Counted from the first letter of the stretch, positions 1 to 10,864 are shown. The stretch: 64,000 bases of DNA from Adiantum capillus-veneris (GCA_014529385.2 CM043947.1:125150391-125214390), one strand, 5' to 3'. Made by a program: numbers and translations. The notes: generated by a model not told the origin, from the letters alone.

Positions 1-164
1 TAGAGCTCGCTCTTGGAGTGGAATGTTGTATGCCCGTGCTCGCGATCTGATCACTCGTCGATCCACACTCTCCAACTCTCTATGAAGTAGTCGAAGAATC
101 TCCTCCTGCTCATCTCTCGTCTGCTGCTCAATGTTCTCTATAGTGGAATCAGGCACCATCTTAA
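1..164 (-). CDS. last visible exon of the hAT gene (3' part, runs off the edge)
   Basis: After the inserted element the minus strand is open from TTAA to base 1. It reads a charged helix rich in Glu and Arg (MVPDSTIENIEQQTRDEQEE and onward). The frame is the one used by the upstream exon if one TTAA is counted once. No stop codon is reached before the edge. The charged, helical composition suits a C-terminal tail after the dimerisation domain. Confidence 0.5.
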
Positions 165-1503
165 CACTAGGTTGGTAATGGGACACTTTTATGTCCTAGG
201 ACACTTTTATGTCCTGTGAAGTGACCATTTTCCTTGAATTATGTCAAGAGTTTCAAAATGGATTTTGAGGTGCTATCTATCTAGAAAGTTGTCTCATGAG
301 CTGAAAAAAACTCAACATTTTTTTTGGAATATCAATTCCATCTTTAACATTGTCCTTGCACAACATTTCACAACCTAAACTGTGTGAAAAAACAGGTCCT
401 GTTTTTGGCTTTTTTCAACTTTTTGCAACAATACCACTGTAAAATTCATGTTTGTGAGGTCTATAATGCTAGAGAACTATCTTTAGTAGTCCTCAACATG
501 TCCTGATGCTTCTAGGGAGAAATAAATATTAAAGTTGTAAGTTATGACCAAATTACAAAAATTGTCAAATCCTGTTTTTTAGCCAATTTTAGCTCTTCTA
601 TGATTTTTTTGGTGGATTTCATGATATCCAAATTCATCTTTGATTTTCTATGTCGCATATTGTAACATAAAGCTAACATTCCTTGAGTTTTGGGGCACCT
701 AATACCCTATTTTGCATAGTACACAACGATGGTTGATTTTTTCAATTATGGAAGAAAACGAAACATTCTAGTATATCAAGTATAGCTTTTCAATATTGTT
801 AGTTTCTTGTGACAACTACATGTATTTTGTAGGTAGTAACCATATCTAGTCATAAGTATCAAATTTGGCTAGATATTGAATAGTTTCTATGGGATTCTAC
901 AACTCATAATGTTCAACCCAGTTTTTTCATGTTTGCTGTATTTAGCACTTCATCTTTGTCCCCAAGATTCCCCTTGGTAAGAGATGTATTATTCTTTTGA
1001 CATGCTCGATGGCTCCTTATGAACATAAAGGACAATAGGCAACTAAGAAAACATGCATATATTATTTGTATTGAGCGTGGCTATAGAAACTTTGATGATA
1101 GGTTTGCAGAATGGTAAAAATTCAACTTTTTTGTACCTATTTATTTTGGCAAAACAAAAAATAGTGAGTGAGAAGCAATCATATGTTCTGATCACCAACC
1201 CATTGAAGTTAACTAGGGAATTTATCTCAAGTCCTACAAAAATCCCTAATCTTATTTTTATGCAACAAAACGTAAGAAATGACTGTTTTGATGAAAATTC
1301 ACTGGTCCATCAACTTTGGAGGCTTGGTGTGACCAAAAGATGAGAAATTTTACAAGTTTCTTATTTTTTCCATGTTTAGTAGGCCTTGAACTATAACCTC
1401 ATGAAAGGAATTTACAAAATGAGTGGATCTACTATGGTTTTGGAGGTTTTTTTCAAAACCCTGAAAGGACACTTTTATGTCCTGTTAGGTTACCAACCTA
1501 GTG
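165..1503 (+). mobile_element. non-autonomous DNA element, copy 1 (CACTAGG ends, TTAA flanks)
   Basis: The ends are CACTAGGTTGGTAA at 165 and its reverse complement ending at 1503. TTAA stands directly outside both ends (161-164 and 1504-1507). Just inside each end lies the 16-mer GGACACTTTTATGTCC, present twice on the left and once on the right. The element is 1,339 bp, AT-rich and carries no transposase; the longest open frame (1053-1343, 96 codons) has no recognisable domain. It sits inside the last exon of the hAT gene. CACTA ends suggest En/Spm, but a TTAA target is typical of piggyBac-like elements, so the superfamily is unsettled. Confidence 0.85.
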
Positions 1504-1620
1504 TTAACCTGCGTGGGATCTACCTGCTCATAGAAAAAACCGAACGTACGTTACAAAGAGTTCGATCATATCATCATAAGTAAAATCGACGAGTTAACAA
1601 AACCACATATTTAATATTAC

Positions 1621-1782
1621 CTGCTTTGGTGTCCCCAAAGCATGGTAGGCTCGCACAAGCTTCATGTTGGCTCTACAGTAAACCAACCTCTCTAGTTGCG
1701 CAGTGCTTAGCCTATTGCGTATTTTGGTGTGGATCAATGAGTAGGCACTCCAGTTGCGCTCACAAGCACCCGTAGAGCAATC
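1621..1782 (-). CDS. hAT dimerisation-domain exon
   Basis: The exon opens after a ...GAAG acceptor at 1783-1784 and closes at a CAG/GTAATA donor at 1620-1621. It reads DCSTGACERNW and NRLSTAQLERLVYC, the signature of the hAT C-terminal dimerisation region in plant DUF659 proteins. Joined to the exon ending at 1861 it continues in frame (LLSQ then DCSTG). Confidence 0.75.
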
Positions 1783-1860
1783 CTTCAATTGGGAAATTAC
1801 AATGATTTAGGGTTTAGTATTTACCTGCAAAAGTGGCAATGGTTTAGGTTTCGTATTTAC

Positions 1861-2206
1861 CTGCGAAAGTAGGCGTAATGCAAGATCCGTAAGCTTGGGA
1901 AGACCCTGTCTCCCATAGCTCTGCCACCAAGTCAAAGGAAACTTGGTGGCCTCCTGTCTCAGTGCCACAGGCCGCACAAAGGAAGGACCTAAGCTGTTGA
2001 TGAAGCTCGTCATCTCAGCATCAATCTCCAGTTGTGTGTCCTCATCATACCTCAACGAGATGTATGAATCGCGTAGTGCAAGCAAATCTCTATCATGGAA
2101 TAGTTCTGGCTTTTTGTAGAGAGGATGGAGACATGCAGCCATTCCATGTATAGGACGGCTCATGAACGTCCACCGACTCTCCACAATAGCCAGTATGTCA
2201 TCTCGT
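1861..2206 (-). CDS. hAT middle exon
   Basis: This exon starts after a TTTGCAG acceptor (2207-2208) and ends at a CAG/GTAAAT donor. It reads RDDILAIVESRW, HGMAACLHPLY and a helical stretch ending TDLALRLLSQ, matching the segment between DUF659 and the dimerisation region, where the Leu/Ala-rich helix precedes the CERNW box. A 39-bp tandem duplication in the following intron (about 1806-1870) repeats the donor site. Confidence 0.7.
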
Positions 2207-2311
2207 CTGCAAACATCCATAAAAAAAGAAGCATCTCAGTGTAGCAAGTCCGAGCTATCTAAAAAAAAACAATTGCCAAAAATTGTCAATGATGCAATCA
2301 AGGAAACATAC

Positions 2312-3330
2312 CGCTGCTGAGACAAAGAAGGACACTCTCTAATGTGGCTCTTCCTCTGCAAGAATAGATGGTAAACCAGCCCTAGTGTGGACCCCTCCAT
2401 ATCCGTGACACGCAGCAACACGTGAACAGGCTGCAAAGCCACTGTGAGAGACTGCACCTCTGTCCAAAAGCTCTCATCAAGAACACGCCTCTGGATGTAC
2501 TTAGTGTTCTCCTGCTGGGAATTGTGCATGTCTCTCCATTTGGGATCCACCACTGTTTGCATCAGGGAATCCCTTAGCTTGAAGAGCCTATGGAGCACCA
2601 AATACATATAGGAAAACCTGGTTTTTGAAGGCCGTACCATATCCAACTGGCTGTGGCTCCTAAAGATGGTAAGTACTTGGTGCTTCTTGCGGAAGAAAGT
2701 GGTGATCTTTGTTGCATCAAACACAATAGGCAGCACCCAAGGGAGTTTCCCTATCCCCTCCATGAGTAAATCAAGGCAATGTGCAGCACAGGGGGTCCAA
2801 ACTATCGATGGAAACTCTGCTGAAATCAAGTCACCCATTGCTTTGCAATTTGATGCATTATCAGTGACAACCTGTACCACATTCTCTGCGCCAACGTCTC
2901 TAATGGCCTGCCGAATGTGCGTGTAAATGAACTGACTTGTGATATGTTCCCCTGCCTTCCCTGCATCCACGGCTCGCAAAAAATATGTGCCAAGGCAAGA
3001 TGACACAAGAATGTTGATGATGTGTCGTCGACGTATGTCACTCCAACCATCTGAAATGATTGTGCACCCAAATTGTTTCCATCCTGCCTTCACTGGAACC
3101 AAAGCCCTGTCAATCAAAGCCTTTTGCTCATCAAGCATTGTCGTGCGCATTTTCTTGTACTCTAAGCCAGTCCATGTATCTGTGGGACCAACCTGAGCAA
3201 TAGCCTTCACCATCCTTTTCCATTGGTCAGTCCTCAATACATTGAAGGAGATGTTGCACTCAATAAGAGTGCGAGCAATCTCCATCTCCGCCACCTTTTG
3301 TCGCTCCTTGATCCAAGATTGAGTATGTGC
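2312..3330 (-). CDS. hAT DUF659 exon
   Basis: The frame reads from WIKERQKVAEMEIAR to LSQQR, where a CG/GTATGT donor follows. DUF659 motifs in order are FGCTIISDGWSD, VVQVVTDNASNCKAMG and VWTPCAAHCLDLL, with the Asp and His residues expected of the RNase H-like hAT core. The length, about 335 residues, fits the family. It lies one base out of frame with the BED exon upstream. Confidence 0.78.
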
Positions 3331-3800
3331 TTAGGCCCTGTGACATCCTCCGTATCATTAACATCCTCAGAAAACACATCCTCAACATCTTGCATGACAC
3401 GAGCCCTCTTCCTGTTAGACTGAGCCTGTGCACTAGGTTCACTACTTCCCACCGTTTGATCTTGAGTGTCCGTCTCCCCAAGGTCTCCGAGAAGGGCATC
3501 ATGAAGAGCATCTTGTGTAGATTGTTTTCCCCTGCCTTTGTTTACTCCTGCCATTGCAGGAAATTTTTCTGCAATCAGTTGATCTTTTACAGCAGGCGGC
3601 ACCTTCTTGCATGCTCCACAATTGGCTGTACATCCTATTGTCGTCAAGTGTCTGACGACACGAGTGACCGTACTGGTCTTCTGCATCCCACAATACTTGC
3701 ATTGCCAACGTCGTGTACCTGATCCGGATTGCCCTGGAGTCTTCACAATCTCAATGACATTAGTGTGAATGTTCCAGAGGGGGTTGGCTTCGCGAGGCAT
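3331..3800 (-). CDS. hAT N-terminal exon with BED zinc finger
   Basis: The frame starts at MPREANPLWNIH (Met at 3800; another in-frame Met lies at 3863). It contains a BED-type finger, CKYCGMQKTSTVTRVVRHL followed by GC...CGAC, then an acidic, Gln/Ser-rich linker with NRKRARV as a possible nuclear localisation signal. MPRE is preferred because the sequence from there aligns with the usual start of plant DUF659 proteins. The frame is lost just after GPKHI. Confidence 0.68.
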
Positions 3801-3954
3801 GGTGTTTTCTTTGCAAGAAAGGCGCTCACAGACCTGCTGTGCAACTTTTACAGAAGCGCACACTCTCTGTAAAGAGCTTTACTGAAAAAATAAAACGCTA
3901 CCCTATCGCTGCAACGGACGCCACACGCGCTGGCCAAATTTTTTAAAAAAAACA

Positions 3955-4046
3955 TACTGCACCGTACGGATGCAATCCGTACGGTACGGATCCGTACTGT
4001 ACGGACGTACCATACGGATTGCATCCATACGTACGTACGGTACTAC
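3955..4046. repeat. GTACGG inverted repeat (strong hairpin)
   Basis: Arms of roughly 27 bases (from about 3962 and from about 4007) built of CCGTACGG, GATGCAATC and GTACGG units face each other across a loop that contains the palindrome GTACGGATCCGTAC. Only a few mismatches interrupt the arms. It lies just 5' of the hAT gene, so it could be a subterminal region of that element or a small separate element. Confidence 0.6.
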
Positions 4047-4598
4047 CTTGGTCAGCTAGAAGAGACTTACTAAAGCCCAAAGCTAGCAAAACTATGATAA
4101 TGCACCACAATCTTTTGACAACCCAATAAGTCCCTCAACCGATTTTTGCATTTCTTTTCATAGGAATCTCAGGAGATGCTTTGAGGGAAAAGGGGGAGAA
4201 GGTGGCACGTGTAGACCTGGAGCCAAAGCCTGCATAACCAACTCAATTTCGGGTACTTTGAAAAATTTGAAGGGCATTTTGGAAGAGGGGAAAGTGCAGG
4301 ACGCCACGCGGCCGAGAGATAAGAAGAGAGAGGAGGGGAAGATTTTTTAGAAAGACAAGCTCTCTCTTTTTGCTTTTTCTGCAGGAATGCAGTGGGACGC
4401 CGGGGGGGGCATGGCATGGTTTGTGGTGAGGATGGAGGTCGCACAAGGAAGCAAGGGGAGGTATGTGCAAGGCTGGGGAAGGTGATGGCACAGGGCTCTC
4501 GAGCACGATGATGAGCATCACGACAATTTTCTCCTTTCTCTGAAGGTGCACAGATGACACTCGAGACAGTAGATTGCAAGAAGCTACAACGCAGGGAA

Positions 4599-4600
<2 letters not shown>

Positions 4601-4635
<35 letters not shown>
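4601..4635. repeat. (CT)n microsatellite
   Basis: An uninterrupted CT run of about 17 units, visible directly. Confidence 0.95.
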
Positions 4636-4638
<3 letters not shown>

Positions 4639-5313
4639 TTGCGGAAGAGATGCGCACCACGGAAGTGCTGCTTGACCTCGCAATGCAAGCAAGATGAGGT
4701 CAGATTAATGGCAGTCAACGCAAGGTGAGCAAGGTGGGTGGATGAAAGCAATGAGCAGGTAAGAGACGAGGCGGTTGCAGTGGTTTAAAAAGGCAGTACC
4801 TTCCACATTTAAAACTGAGGAGGTCGCAAATTAGCTGCTTGAAGGGCAAGGTGGGCAACGAGAGTCGAAGAAGGTACAAAGGAGCGACTGTCCGCGAGGA
4901 GTGGGTGACTGAGGGTACAGACCCTGCGTGGGAACAGGGAGACAAGGGGACCTTTGATTTTGCAATTGTTGGGGCGAAGGAATCTTTCAACATAATTAAT
5001 TAATGATGTGCACGTAGACCCAGTATCCACGTAGACCCATTACCAATTTATAATATATGAAACTCCTTCATACATGCATAGGATTACATACTGGCTTTTA
5101 ATCCAAAAGTAAACATAATAAGTTCAAATCTACCAAAGTTTCCAAATACATAGATAGACCTTAAACTCGTTTTAATCAAGTCAAGACTTTTATAGGGTTG
5201 GCACGTTTCAAGTAGGTCCAACCAATTTCACTTTTGGGTTGAATTAGAGGGTATCTTTGAAGATACCCTCTTTGACATGAAGATTAAGGCAAAGATCTCA
5301 CGCGTGGATGGGT

Positions 5314-5315
<2 letters not shown>

Positions 5316-5351
<36 letters not shown>
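5316..5351. repeat. (GA)n microsatellite
   Basis: An uninterrupted GA run of about 18 units, visible directly. Confidence 0.95.
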
Positions 5352-5356
<5 letters not shown>

Positions 5357-6619
5357 GGTGGGAGGGCGAAGACACACAGAGAAAAAGAGGGGGATATATT
5401 TTTTAAAAAGGAAAATTACCAAAATACCTTTTTGATTTTCCTCAAATTTTTAAAATTTTTAAAATATCGCTGTGTTTATTTGGCTGGATTGTTCAATATT
5501 TTCTAATTTTTATTCTTTTTTTGCAGTTGAGATCCATTTTGGGGAGCTTACCATGTAATTTGTAGCAAATCACTTGGGAAAAAAAAGGTCTATTCATCTC
5601 TAGAGCCTGCATATCCGACTCACATTCTAGTTTTAGCATCTTGTATTGATAAACAATCAGTAGTCTTCTTATGAAAAGCTACAAATTTTTTTATCATCTT
5701 TGGAGAAATTTAACCTCGAAGGAGAGCAACCAGGGGCTTTTTTGGAATTTTGAGAAATTTGAAGGGCATTTTGGGAATTTATCACAAAATGTTGGGGGTA
5801 GTTTGCAATTTTCACTCGAGTTAGCAGATTGGCGCGTGGAGGACGGAGAGACTGACGTGACTTGGTACGAGGGTGGGATTTTTTGATCCTTCGTCGTGAT
5901 GATATCTGACAAGCCTGCGGTGCAGATTTTGGACGCAGTGGGAGGGACGCGACGTCTTTGTCGACTGGAGGGGATCCCTTGGTTGGAACCACACGATGCT
6001 CTCTCTCTCTCTCTCTCTCTCGTGTTGAGAAGCAGGACGCTGATCTCGAGACCAACCTTCCTCTATTTCTCTTTATCACCCTTGTCTGTGAGCTCCAGGT
6101 TTGTGTGTCTATTGTGCTCATCAGGAGTAGCAGAATCTCGCTCTCTCTGGTTTGCTCGGAGGGTACAACCTGCTAGGCATCGAGGGGACTAGGAGGGGGA
6201 TAAGACTGCGTAGATGCCTATGCACATTTGAGAAGAAAAGTGGGAGATATGGCACCTAGAGGGAAGACGCAAAGAGAGAGAGATGCCAAGTGTCAGAACG
6301 AGACGTAGACAGGTCTGGCGCTGAGGCTGCAAGGAGATGGTGGAGTTGCAGCTCTCTCGAGCACACACAGCAGAACAAGGTGAGTGGCGCGTGTGAACAA
6401 AGGGTCCAAGCTTTTTGCTTAGACCTTTGGCAGATTCCATGGCATCTCCTCGGGAAATTAATGGGTTTTTGAAGAGTAGACCGAGTAGTAGTCTCTTCTA
6501 AAGATTTTTCTAATTCCATCATTAGATATGTCTTCTTAAAATGTAAAACTCAAGACTTGTGAAAGTTTAAAAATAAAAAATTGGACGGAAGAGAAGACTA
6601 AGTAAAAAAAGAGCAGAAC

Positions 6620-7015
6620 AATGGGGAAAGAATTGGCTAGAGTCAAGGTGGAAAACGATCGTCAAGAACATTTGGGGCCCTGAATGGCCGGACAGGATGA
6701 AGGTCTTCTTATGGAAGGTGCTATGCTGAGCCATGCCAACCGGAGTGAAGATCCTTGCTAGGGAAATTGGTTCAGATAGGTGCTCGCAATATAGAACAGC
6801 TTGTGAAGATCTCTCCCACCTGTTCAAGGAATGTCTGACAATATGTGGACTTGCAGGCAAGATTTTCAAATGGGTCCAAAGAACCTGGAAAATAGGATTC
6901 TTCAAGAACGATCTCTTCTTGGGAGGGAAGGTGTTTAAGAGTCATACACTGCTCATTACTACAGAAATCGTGAGATATTGCTACTTTGAACACATCTGGA
7001 AGTGTAAGGTCTCTA
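6620..7015 (+). pseudogene. LINE (non-LTR) reverse-transcriptase zinc-binding (zf-RVT) remnant
   Basis: The plus strand reads WGPEWPDRMKVFLWKVLC, a stop, then AMPTGVKILAREIGSDRCSQ and DLSHLFKECLTICGLAGKIF. This is the zf-RVT pattern of plant LINE pol proteins: F-LW, then a helix, then C--C, then H-F--C. The internal TGA (about 6725) and the absence of any upstream reverse transcriptase mark it as a truncated 3' relic, as is usual for LINEs. No poly-A tail could be assigned. Confidence 0.65.
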
Positions 7016-7282
7016 CTTTCAAATTTCACACAAGTTCTATTACGCATTTGAATTTTTAACCATCACTCATGATTTAAGATATTCAAGTTCATATGAATCG
7101 TAGGTTGAGAAAACCTAGAATTTAAAATTTACGCTACTAAATTCTCACATGCTTAGCTATATGAATCACTAACTAACTTATTGCAAGACTTATTTACTGA
7201 TTGTAGAAAATTTTTTTACTACTATAAAGTTAATATAAGAGTGTAAAGTTTAACTTAAAAATGTAAAGTATATTATCATTAA

Positions 7283-8602
7283 CACTAGGTTGGTAACCTA
7301 AGAGGACATAAAAGTGTCCTTTCAAGGTTTTGAAAAAAACCTCCAAAACCATAGTAGATCCACTCATTTTGTAAAATCCTTTCATGAGGTTATAGTTCAA
7401 AGCCTACTACACATGGAAAAAATAAGAAACTTGTAAAGTGTCTCTTCTTTTGGTCACACCAAGCCTCCAAAGTTGATGGACCAGTACATTTTCATCAAAA
7501 CAGTCATTTCTTACGTTTTGTTGCATAAAAATAAGATTAGGGATTTTTGTAGGACTTGAGTAAATTCCCTAGTTAACTTCAATGGGTTGGTGATCAGAAC
7601 ATAGGATTGCTTCTCACTCACTATTTTTTGTTTTGCCAAAAGAAATAGGTACAAAAAAGTTGAACTTTTACCATTCTGCAAACCTATCATCAAAGTTTCT
7701 ATAGCCACGCTCAATACAAATAATATATGCATGTTTTCTTAGTTCCCTATTGTCCTTTAGGTTCATAAGGAGCCATGGAGCATGTCAAAAGAATAATACA
7801 TCTCTTACCAAGGGGAATCTTGGGGACAAAGATGAAGTGCTAAATACAGCAAACATGAAAAAACTGGGTTCAGCATTATGAGTTGTAGAATCCCATAGAA
7901 ACTATTCAATATCTAGCCAAATTTGATCCTTATGACTAGATATGGTTACTACCTACAAAATGCATGTAGTTGTCACAAGAAACTAACAATATTGAAAAAG
8001 CTATACTTGATATACTAGAATGTTTCGTTTTCTTCTATAATTGAAAAAATCAACCATCGTTGTCTACTATGCAAAATAGGGTATTAGGTGTCCCAAAACT
8101 CAAGGAATATTAGCTTTATGTTACAATATGCGACATAGAGAATCAAAACTGCATTTGGATATCATGAAAGCCACCAAAAAAATAATAGAAGAGCTAAAAT
8201 TGGCTAAAAAACAGGATTTGACAATTTTTGTAATTTGGTCATAACTTACAACTTTAACATTTATTTCTCCCTAGAAGCATCAGGACATGTTGAGGACTAC
8301 TAAAGATAGTTCTCTAGAATTATAGACCTCACAAACATGAATTCTAGAGTGGTATAGTTGCAAAAAGTTGAAAAAAGCCAAAAACAAGACCCGTTTTTTC
8401 ACATAGTTTAGGTTGTGAAATGTTGTGCAAGGACAAGGTTAAAGATGGAATTGATATTCCAAAAAAATGTCAAGTTTTTTTCAGCTCATGAGACAACTTT
8501 CTAGAAAGATAGCACCTCCAAATCCATTTTGAAACTCTTGACATAATTCAAGGAAAATGGTCACTTCCCAGGACATAAAAGTGTCCCATTACCAACCTAG
8601 TG
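7283..8602 (-). mobile_element. non-autonomous DNA element, copy 2 (inverted relative to copy 1)
   Basis: This is a nearly base-for-base reverse complement of the element at 165-1503, 1,320 bp long. It has the same CACTAGGTTGGTAA ends, the same subterminal 16-mer (once at each end) and TTAA directly outside both ends (7279-7282 and 8603-8606). Small indels account for the 19-bp difference in length. The frame homologous to 1053-1343 is shorter here (7511-7732, 73 codons), which argues against coding function. Confidence 0.85.
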
Positions 8603-8606
8603 TTAA

Positions 8607-9230
8607 GGAAATAAATAAAATAATTATAAAGACAAAAGAGTACACAAGGATGACAAATGAAGGCACATGGACTCACCTGGACTCACATAGGAGGGGACAA
8701 AGTGGGACACACTGTCACATGAAAAGGAGAGGCTAGTCTTGACTAATCTTAATGAAGGGAGGCTGTGTGGCCTTATCTTTTGATGATAATGACAAAGTGG
8801 TCAAGCTGATGGGTACCACAAGGGTACCAAAAACGCGGGTATGATTTTTGAGGGAAAAAAAACAAAAAAACAAAAAATATTTTTTTTTTAAAATTTAAAA
8901 AAATTATTTTTTTTGAAAAAATAATTGGACGTTTTCTTTTCTGCTATAAATAGAGCATCCATGCTTACACTTTAGACATAGAGATTGCCTCTATAACGCT
9001 CACGAAGTGATGCCACTTCTCTTAGAGAGAAGGCGTCCACAAACCACTAAGAGAGCAAAAACTCTAGTGGACTAATAAGGTGTGTATTAATTAAGCATTC
9101 AATTAACTTTAGGAATGAACACCATTTTAGATGAAATGGGAAAATCCCACAACTTTGGGACTAATTTCAACGCCTCTGGATTCCTATTTCCCATTAAATT
9201 TGGAAAAATTTCATTTAATTTGGGAATGTG
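8607..9230. other. intergenic; TATA-containing promoter-like stretch
   Basis: No protein is recognisable. An A/T-only tract (8855-8930) precedes CTATAAATAG at about 8945, followed by a leader-like sequence. This arrangement resembles the U3/R part of an LTR, but no matching second copy or TG..CA boundary was found in the window. Confidence 0.3.
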
Positions 9231-9234
9231 ACAA

Positions 9235-9497
9235 AGAGATAGATTCTCAAGAAAATGGTGGTGTTGAGAAACACCTTTCAAAATTTTTATTTTTCTATGG
9301 GTGTTTCAAAACACTTCATAAAAGAGATAGACTCTCAAGAAAATGGTGGTGTTGAGAAACACCTTTTAAAATTTTTATTTTTATGTGGGTGTTTCAAAAC
9401 ACTTCATAAAAGAGATAGATTCCCAAGAAAATGGTGGTGTTGAGAAACACCTTTTAGAATTTTTATTTTTATGTGGGTGTTTAAAAATACTTCATAA
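9235..9497. repeat. 88-bp tandem repeat, three copies
   Basis: Three copies start at 9235, 9323 and 9411, a spacing of exactly 88 bases. Each unit carries GAGAAACACC, an A/T spacer and GGTGTTTCAAAAC, so each can fold into a hairpin on the GAAACACC/GGTGTTTC arms. The copies differ at a few bases. Confidence 0.92.
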
Positions 9498-9562
9498 AAT
9501 CATACATAAGCTGGGGAAATAAAACAATGAGCAAGATATGAAATGCTATTCAATTTCTCCTA

Positions 9563-10859
9563 TTAAGCTAGCCTGTGCCTTCTCCATGACATTTGATTGG
9601 ATCTTGATTGTTTCCGCAATTCTTCCAGCCCTTGGAGTCCATGACCATACAATTGTATCAACACACTCCCAGTGCTTTGGGTCAGCAAGATTGCAGCACC
9701 AACTCTTTTTCCAACAATCCTCATACTGTTCTTGGATTGTGGGATTTCGTTTTCGATGTTTTCGGGTCTCACAAGAACAAGATCCCCTTTTCTCACATCA
9801 ATTTGAGGCCTAAAGGCCTCTTGTGGCCTTGCACTTTGAGGACCAACATAGTGATCATTTAATTCTTCATATCCTTGAAACTCATCTCTGTCTTCCTCTA
9901 TCTCTTGCATTCTATGACTCCCTATAGTCTTTGGCCAAAATGTTGTATATTCACCAATGTGTTTATTGGTTGGTTGTTCAAGCTCCTTGATTATGTTTTG
10001 CCAATAAGTGATAACATGCTCCATGTATTTTGTGGAGTCATGGTCCTTTCCCTTTAATAGAGAACATCTTTTCCAAAATTCAAGATATGACCTACTCCCT
10101 TGAATAACAAGCGGACTATCTCTCACATAGTCTGCTATAGGTACCACATCTGGACAGCCTATTGGTAATTTTGGTTTTCCCTGGTCATCTTTATTCCACA
10201 ACTCAATTCCTGACTCCTTTGGCATCCAATCGGGTGATTTGGGATGAATTTTGTATTGCATTACTGGGACTTCACCTTGCATATAGAAACGAAATTGAAG
10301 TGGCTTAGAGTGTCCGACTAGAGCATCTTGTCCATTACACATGTACCCTTGCACAAAGGATTTAAAGTCGGGAACTTGTGTCATCAAAAATGGTGCTGGA
10401 GCTGAGCTTTCACATTTTTGAAAATGTTCCATCAGATGTGGAAAAGTGAATGTCATTCCTGTTCGCAATCTTTCTGAGAACCTACTAAAAATTGCATCTA
10501 TGTCCTCATGTGTATGACCCACCATTAAGAATCCCAAATGCACGGTTTTGAAAACTCCTTTTGCTACTAACAAGGATAAGTATGCAAACAAATATCGATT
10601 TTTATTCTCTTCTGCACAATTATCTAGTTGTAGCAAAAGATTCTCAGGCAATTTTTGAAATACAGGAGTGGATATGGTATCCACAACACATTGAGAGGAA
10701 GTTGATTGTATGTGTACAATCTCTTCATTACATCCCTGGATGGCCAATGGTGGTTTCATTGTTGATGCATTCCTCTCACGCTCTTGCTTCATTTTGTTTT
10801 GGAGGTCTAAAGCTCTCCTTGAGTTCAATGCATTGAATAATGTTACATTGTTGCATGGC
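9563..10859 (-). CDS. DUF7869-type gene, C-terminal part
   Basis: An open frame of about 430 codons starts at MPCNNVTLFNALNSRR at the copia junction. It carries LDNCAEENKNRYL and VGHTHEDIDAIFSR in the first 130 residues, then a region with ESGIELWNK and FWKRCSLLKGKDHD, and near the end DVRKGDLVLVRPENIE, which looks like the start of a small beta-barrel (BAH or chromo-like). Sequence after SMRIVGKR no longer resembles that fold, so a frame change there is likely. The Met at the junction is probably internal. Confidence 0.7.
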
Positions 10860-10864
10860 ATACC

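Larger units (their letters stand above)
1..3863 (-). pseudogene. hAT-family transposase gene (BED, DUF659, dimerisation), broken
   Basis: In gene order this reads: a BED zinc finger with CKYC and a later His/Cys pair (about 3670-3710); an acidic, Ser/Gln-rich linker; a DUF659 domain with the motifs ISDGWSD, VVTDNASNCKAMG and WTPCAAHCLDLL (about 2700-3080); and the hAT dimerisation region with ACERNWSAYS and NRLSTAQLERLVYC (1621-1782). Four exons are joined by GT-AG introns in matching phase: 3' end of the DUF659 exon at 2312, then 1861-2206, 1621-1782, and 1508-1523 continuing at 1-160. Two lesions are visible: a one-base frame change near 3325-3345 between the acidic linker and the DUF659 part, and a 1.34 kb insertion in the last exon. 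The 3' end lies outside the window. Terminal inverted repeats of the hAT element itself were not found, so it could be a domesticated relative or an old copy. Confidence 0.82.
4050..6590. other. gene-free stretch with microsatellites
   Basis: No conserved protein could be read on either strand. Open frames here are made mainly of CT/GA repeats translated as Leu-Ser or Arg-Glu. A short sequence around AATTTGAAGGGCATTTTGG occurs at about 4265 and again at about 5757, each followed downstream by a CT run, suggesting two diverged copies of one unknown repeat. Confidence 0.5.

Noticed and set aside
165-1503. Standard CACTA (En/Spm) assignment for the TTAA element
   Set aside because: Both copies have TTAA outside the ends and no shared 3-bp duplication, so the ends alone do not justify the class.
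4169-4993. Overlapping minus-strand frames rich in Ser, Pro and Arg-Glu
   Set aside because: They depend on the CT microsatellite and match no family.
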